From contig NZ_JBNJLK010000006.1 in assembly GCF_051195255.1 (NCBI RefSeq), forward strand, positions 113,420 through 177,419: a stretch of DNA of 64,000 nt. Reading direction: 5' to 3'. Under the pieces are notes generated by a model. That model worked only from the letters and a program-made list of their open reading frames with translations. It was not told the origin of the DNA and did not search any database. Position numbers and translations under genes: made by a program. Positions 63,910 through 64,000 of this stretch are shown here, piece by piece (within the stretch, counting starts at the first letter, position 1; each line of letters opens with the position of its first letter). Source of the stretch: Falsirhodobacter sp051195255. Its GTDB lineage: Bacteria > Pseudomonadota > Alphaproteobacteria > Rhodobacterales > Rhodobacteraceae.

Positions 63910-64000
63910 ACTGGTCCGGTATCCGATCGCGCTGTGGGGTCGGTCTTCGTTGTGGTGTCGACGCCAATCCTCCAGCTTTTCCCGTGCGACCGCGAGGCTC
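63910..64000 (-). mobile_element. IS3-family transposase (OrfB) C-terminal fragment
   Basis: Reading leftward from 63999, VAREKLEDWRRHHNEDRPHS then AIGYR is the conserved end of the IS3 OrfB integrase domain (R-P-H-S-A-I-G-Y). Homology stops at ~63910, where the frame continues into the enolase remnant. The element runs past the window edge, so its full state cannot be seen. It is a different IS3 type from that at 34714. Confidence 0.78.

Noticed and set aside
1..64000. tRNA, rRNA, riboswitch or CRISPR elements
   Set aside because: None was recognised by eye on either strand; a covariance-model search would be needed to exclude small ones.

Overview
The window is GC-rich DNA (codons ending mostly in G or C) from an alphaproteobacterium, most probably of the Rhodobacterales. 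This is inferred from the RTX/Hint secreted protein, the exopolysaccharide gene types and the Ssu and Gfo/Idh operons. No rRNA or tRNA gene was recognised, so the genus is not determined. It reads as accessory chromosome: several transport and stress loci around a large surface-polysaccharide region, with IS remnants and decayed genes.

Layout. 1-12.2 kb: the end of a siderophore-interacting protein, a ProP-type osmolyte symporter, and a tight four-gene glycosyltransferase operon that starts with a sucrose-phosphate synthase/phosphatase fusion. Next come a DUF2934 gene, a badly decayed CynX-type transporter, a NepI-like efflux pump divergent from an AraC regulator, and an EamA exporter. 12.3-16.8 kb: a 1396-residue RTX protein with six 291-bp internal repeats and a C-terminal Hint domain, behind an AT-rich promoter region with repeated motifs. 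17.2-34.6 kb: a polysaccharide region. It holds CDP-hexose genes (rfbF, rfbG, an RmlC-like epimerase, an odd oxidoreductase), a two-domain glycosyltransferase, an acylation module (MBOAT, FkbH-like, ACP, SGNH), a Wzx-like flippase, a phosphoribosyltransferase/HAD fusion and three more glycosyltransferases. 34.7-36.2 kb: an IS3-family element whose right inverted repeat is interrupted by a deleted IS5-family element; both insertions keep target duplications. 36.3-43.4 kb: a 1230-residue secreted protein (GH16, DUF1593, carbohydrate-binding-like, GDSL esterase, RTX) and a PAS4-GGDEF-EAL protein.

43.8-45.8 kb: small stress-type genes (YidB-like, CYTH, YsnF/AvaK). 46.5-54.4 kb: sulfur scavenging. 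A periplasmic sulfatase and its formylglycine-generating enzyme face a five-gene operon (ssuA, ssuC, ssuB, flavin monooxygenase, FAD-binding protein). 54.9-64 kb: a Gfo/Idh oxidoreductase, an IS5 remnant, a LysR regulator, and a sugar ABC importer operon ending in a second Gfo/Idh gene. Beyond it lies a broken enolase-superfamily gene joined to an IS3 transposase fragment.

How it may work together (inference): the rfb genes supply an activated deoxyhexose, the glycosyltransferases build a repeat unit, Wzx exports it, and the MBOAT/ACP module acylates it. The GH16/esterase RTX protein could trim the product and the c-di-GMP protein could control output. No Wzy polymerase, initiating transferase or Wzc/Wza-type exporter is visible, so the machinery must be completed elsewhere.
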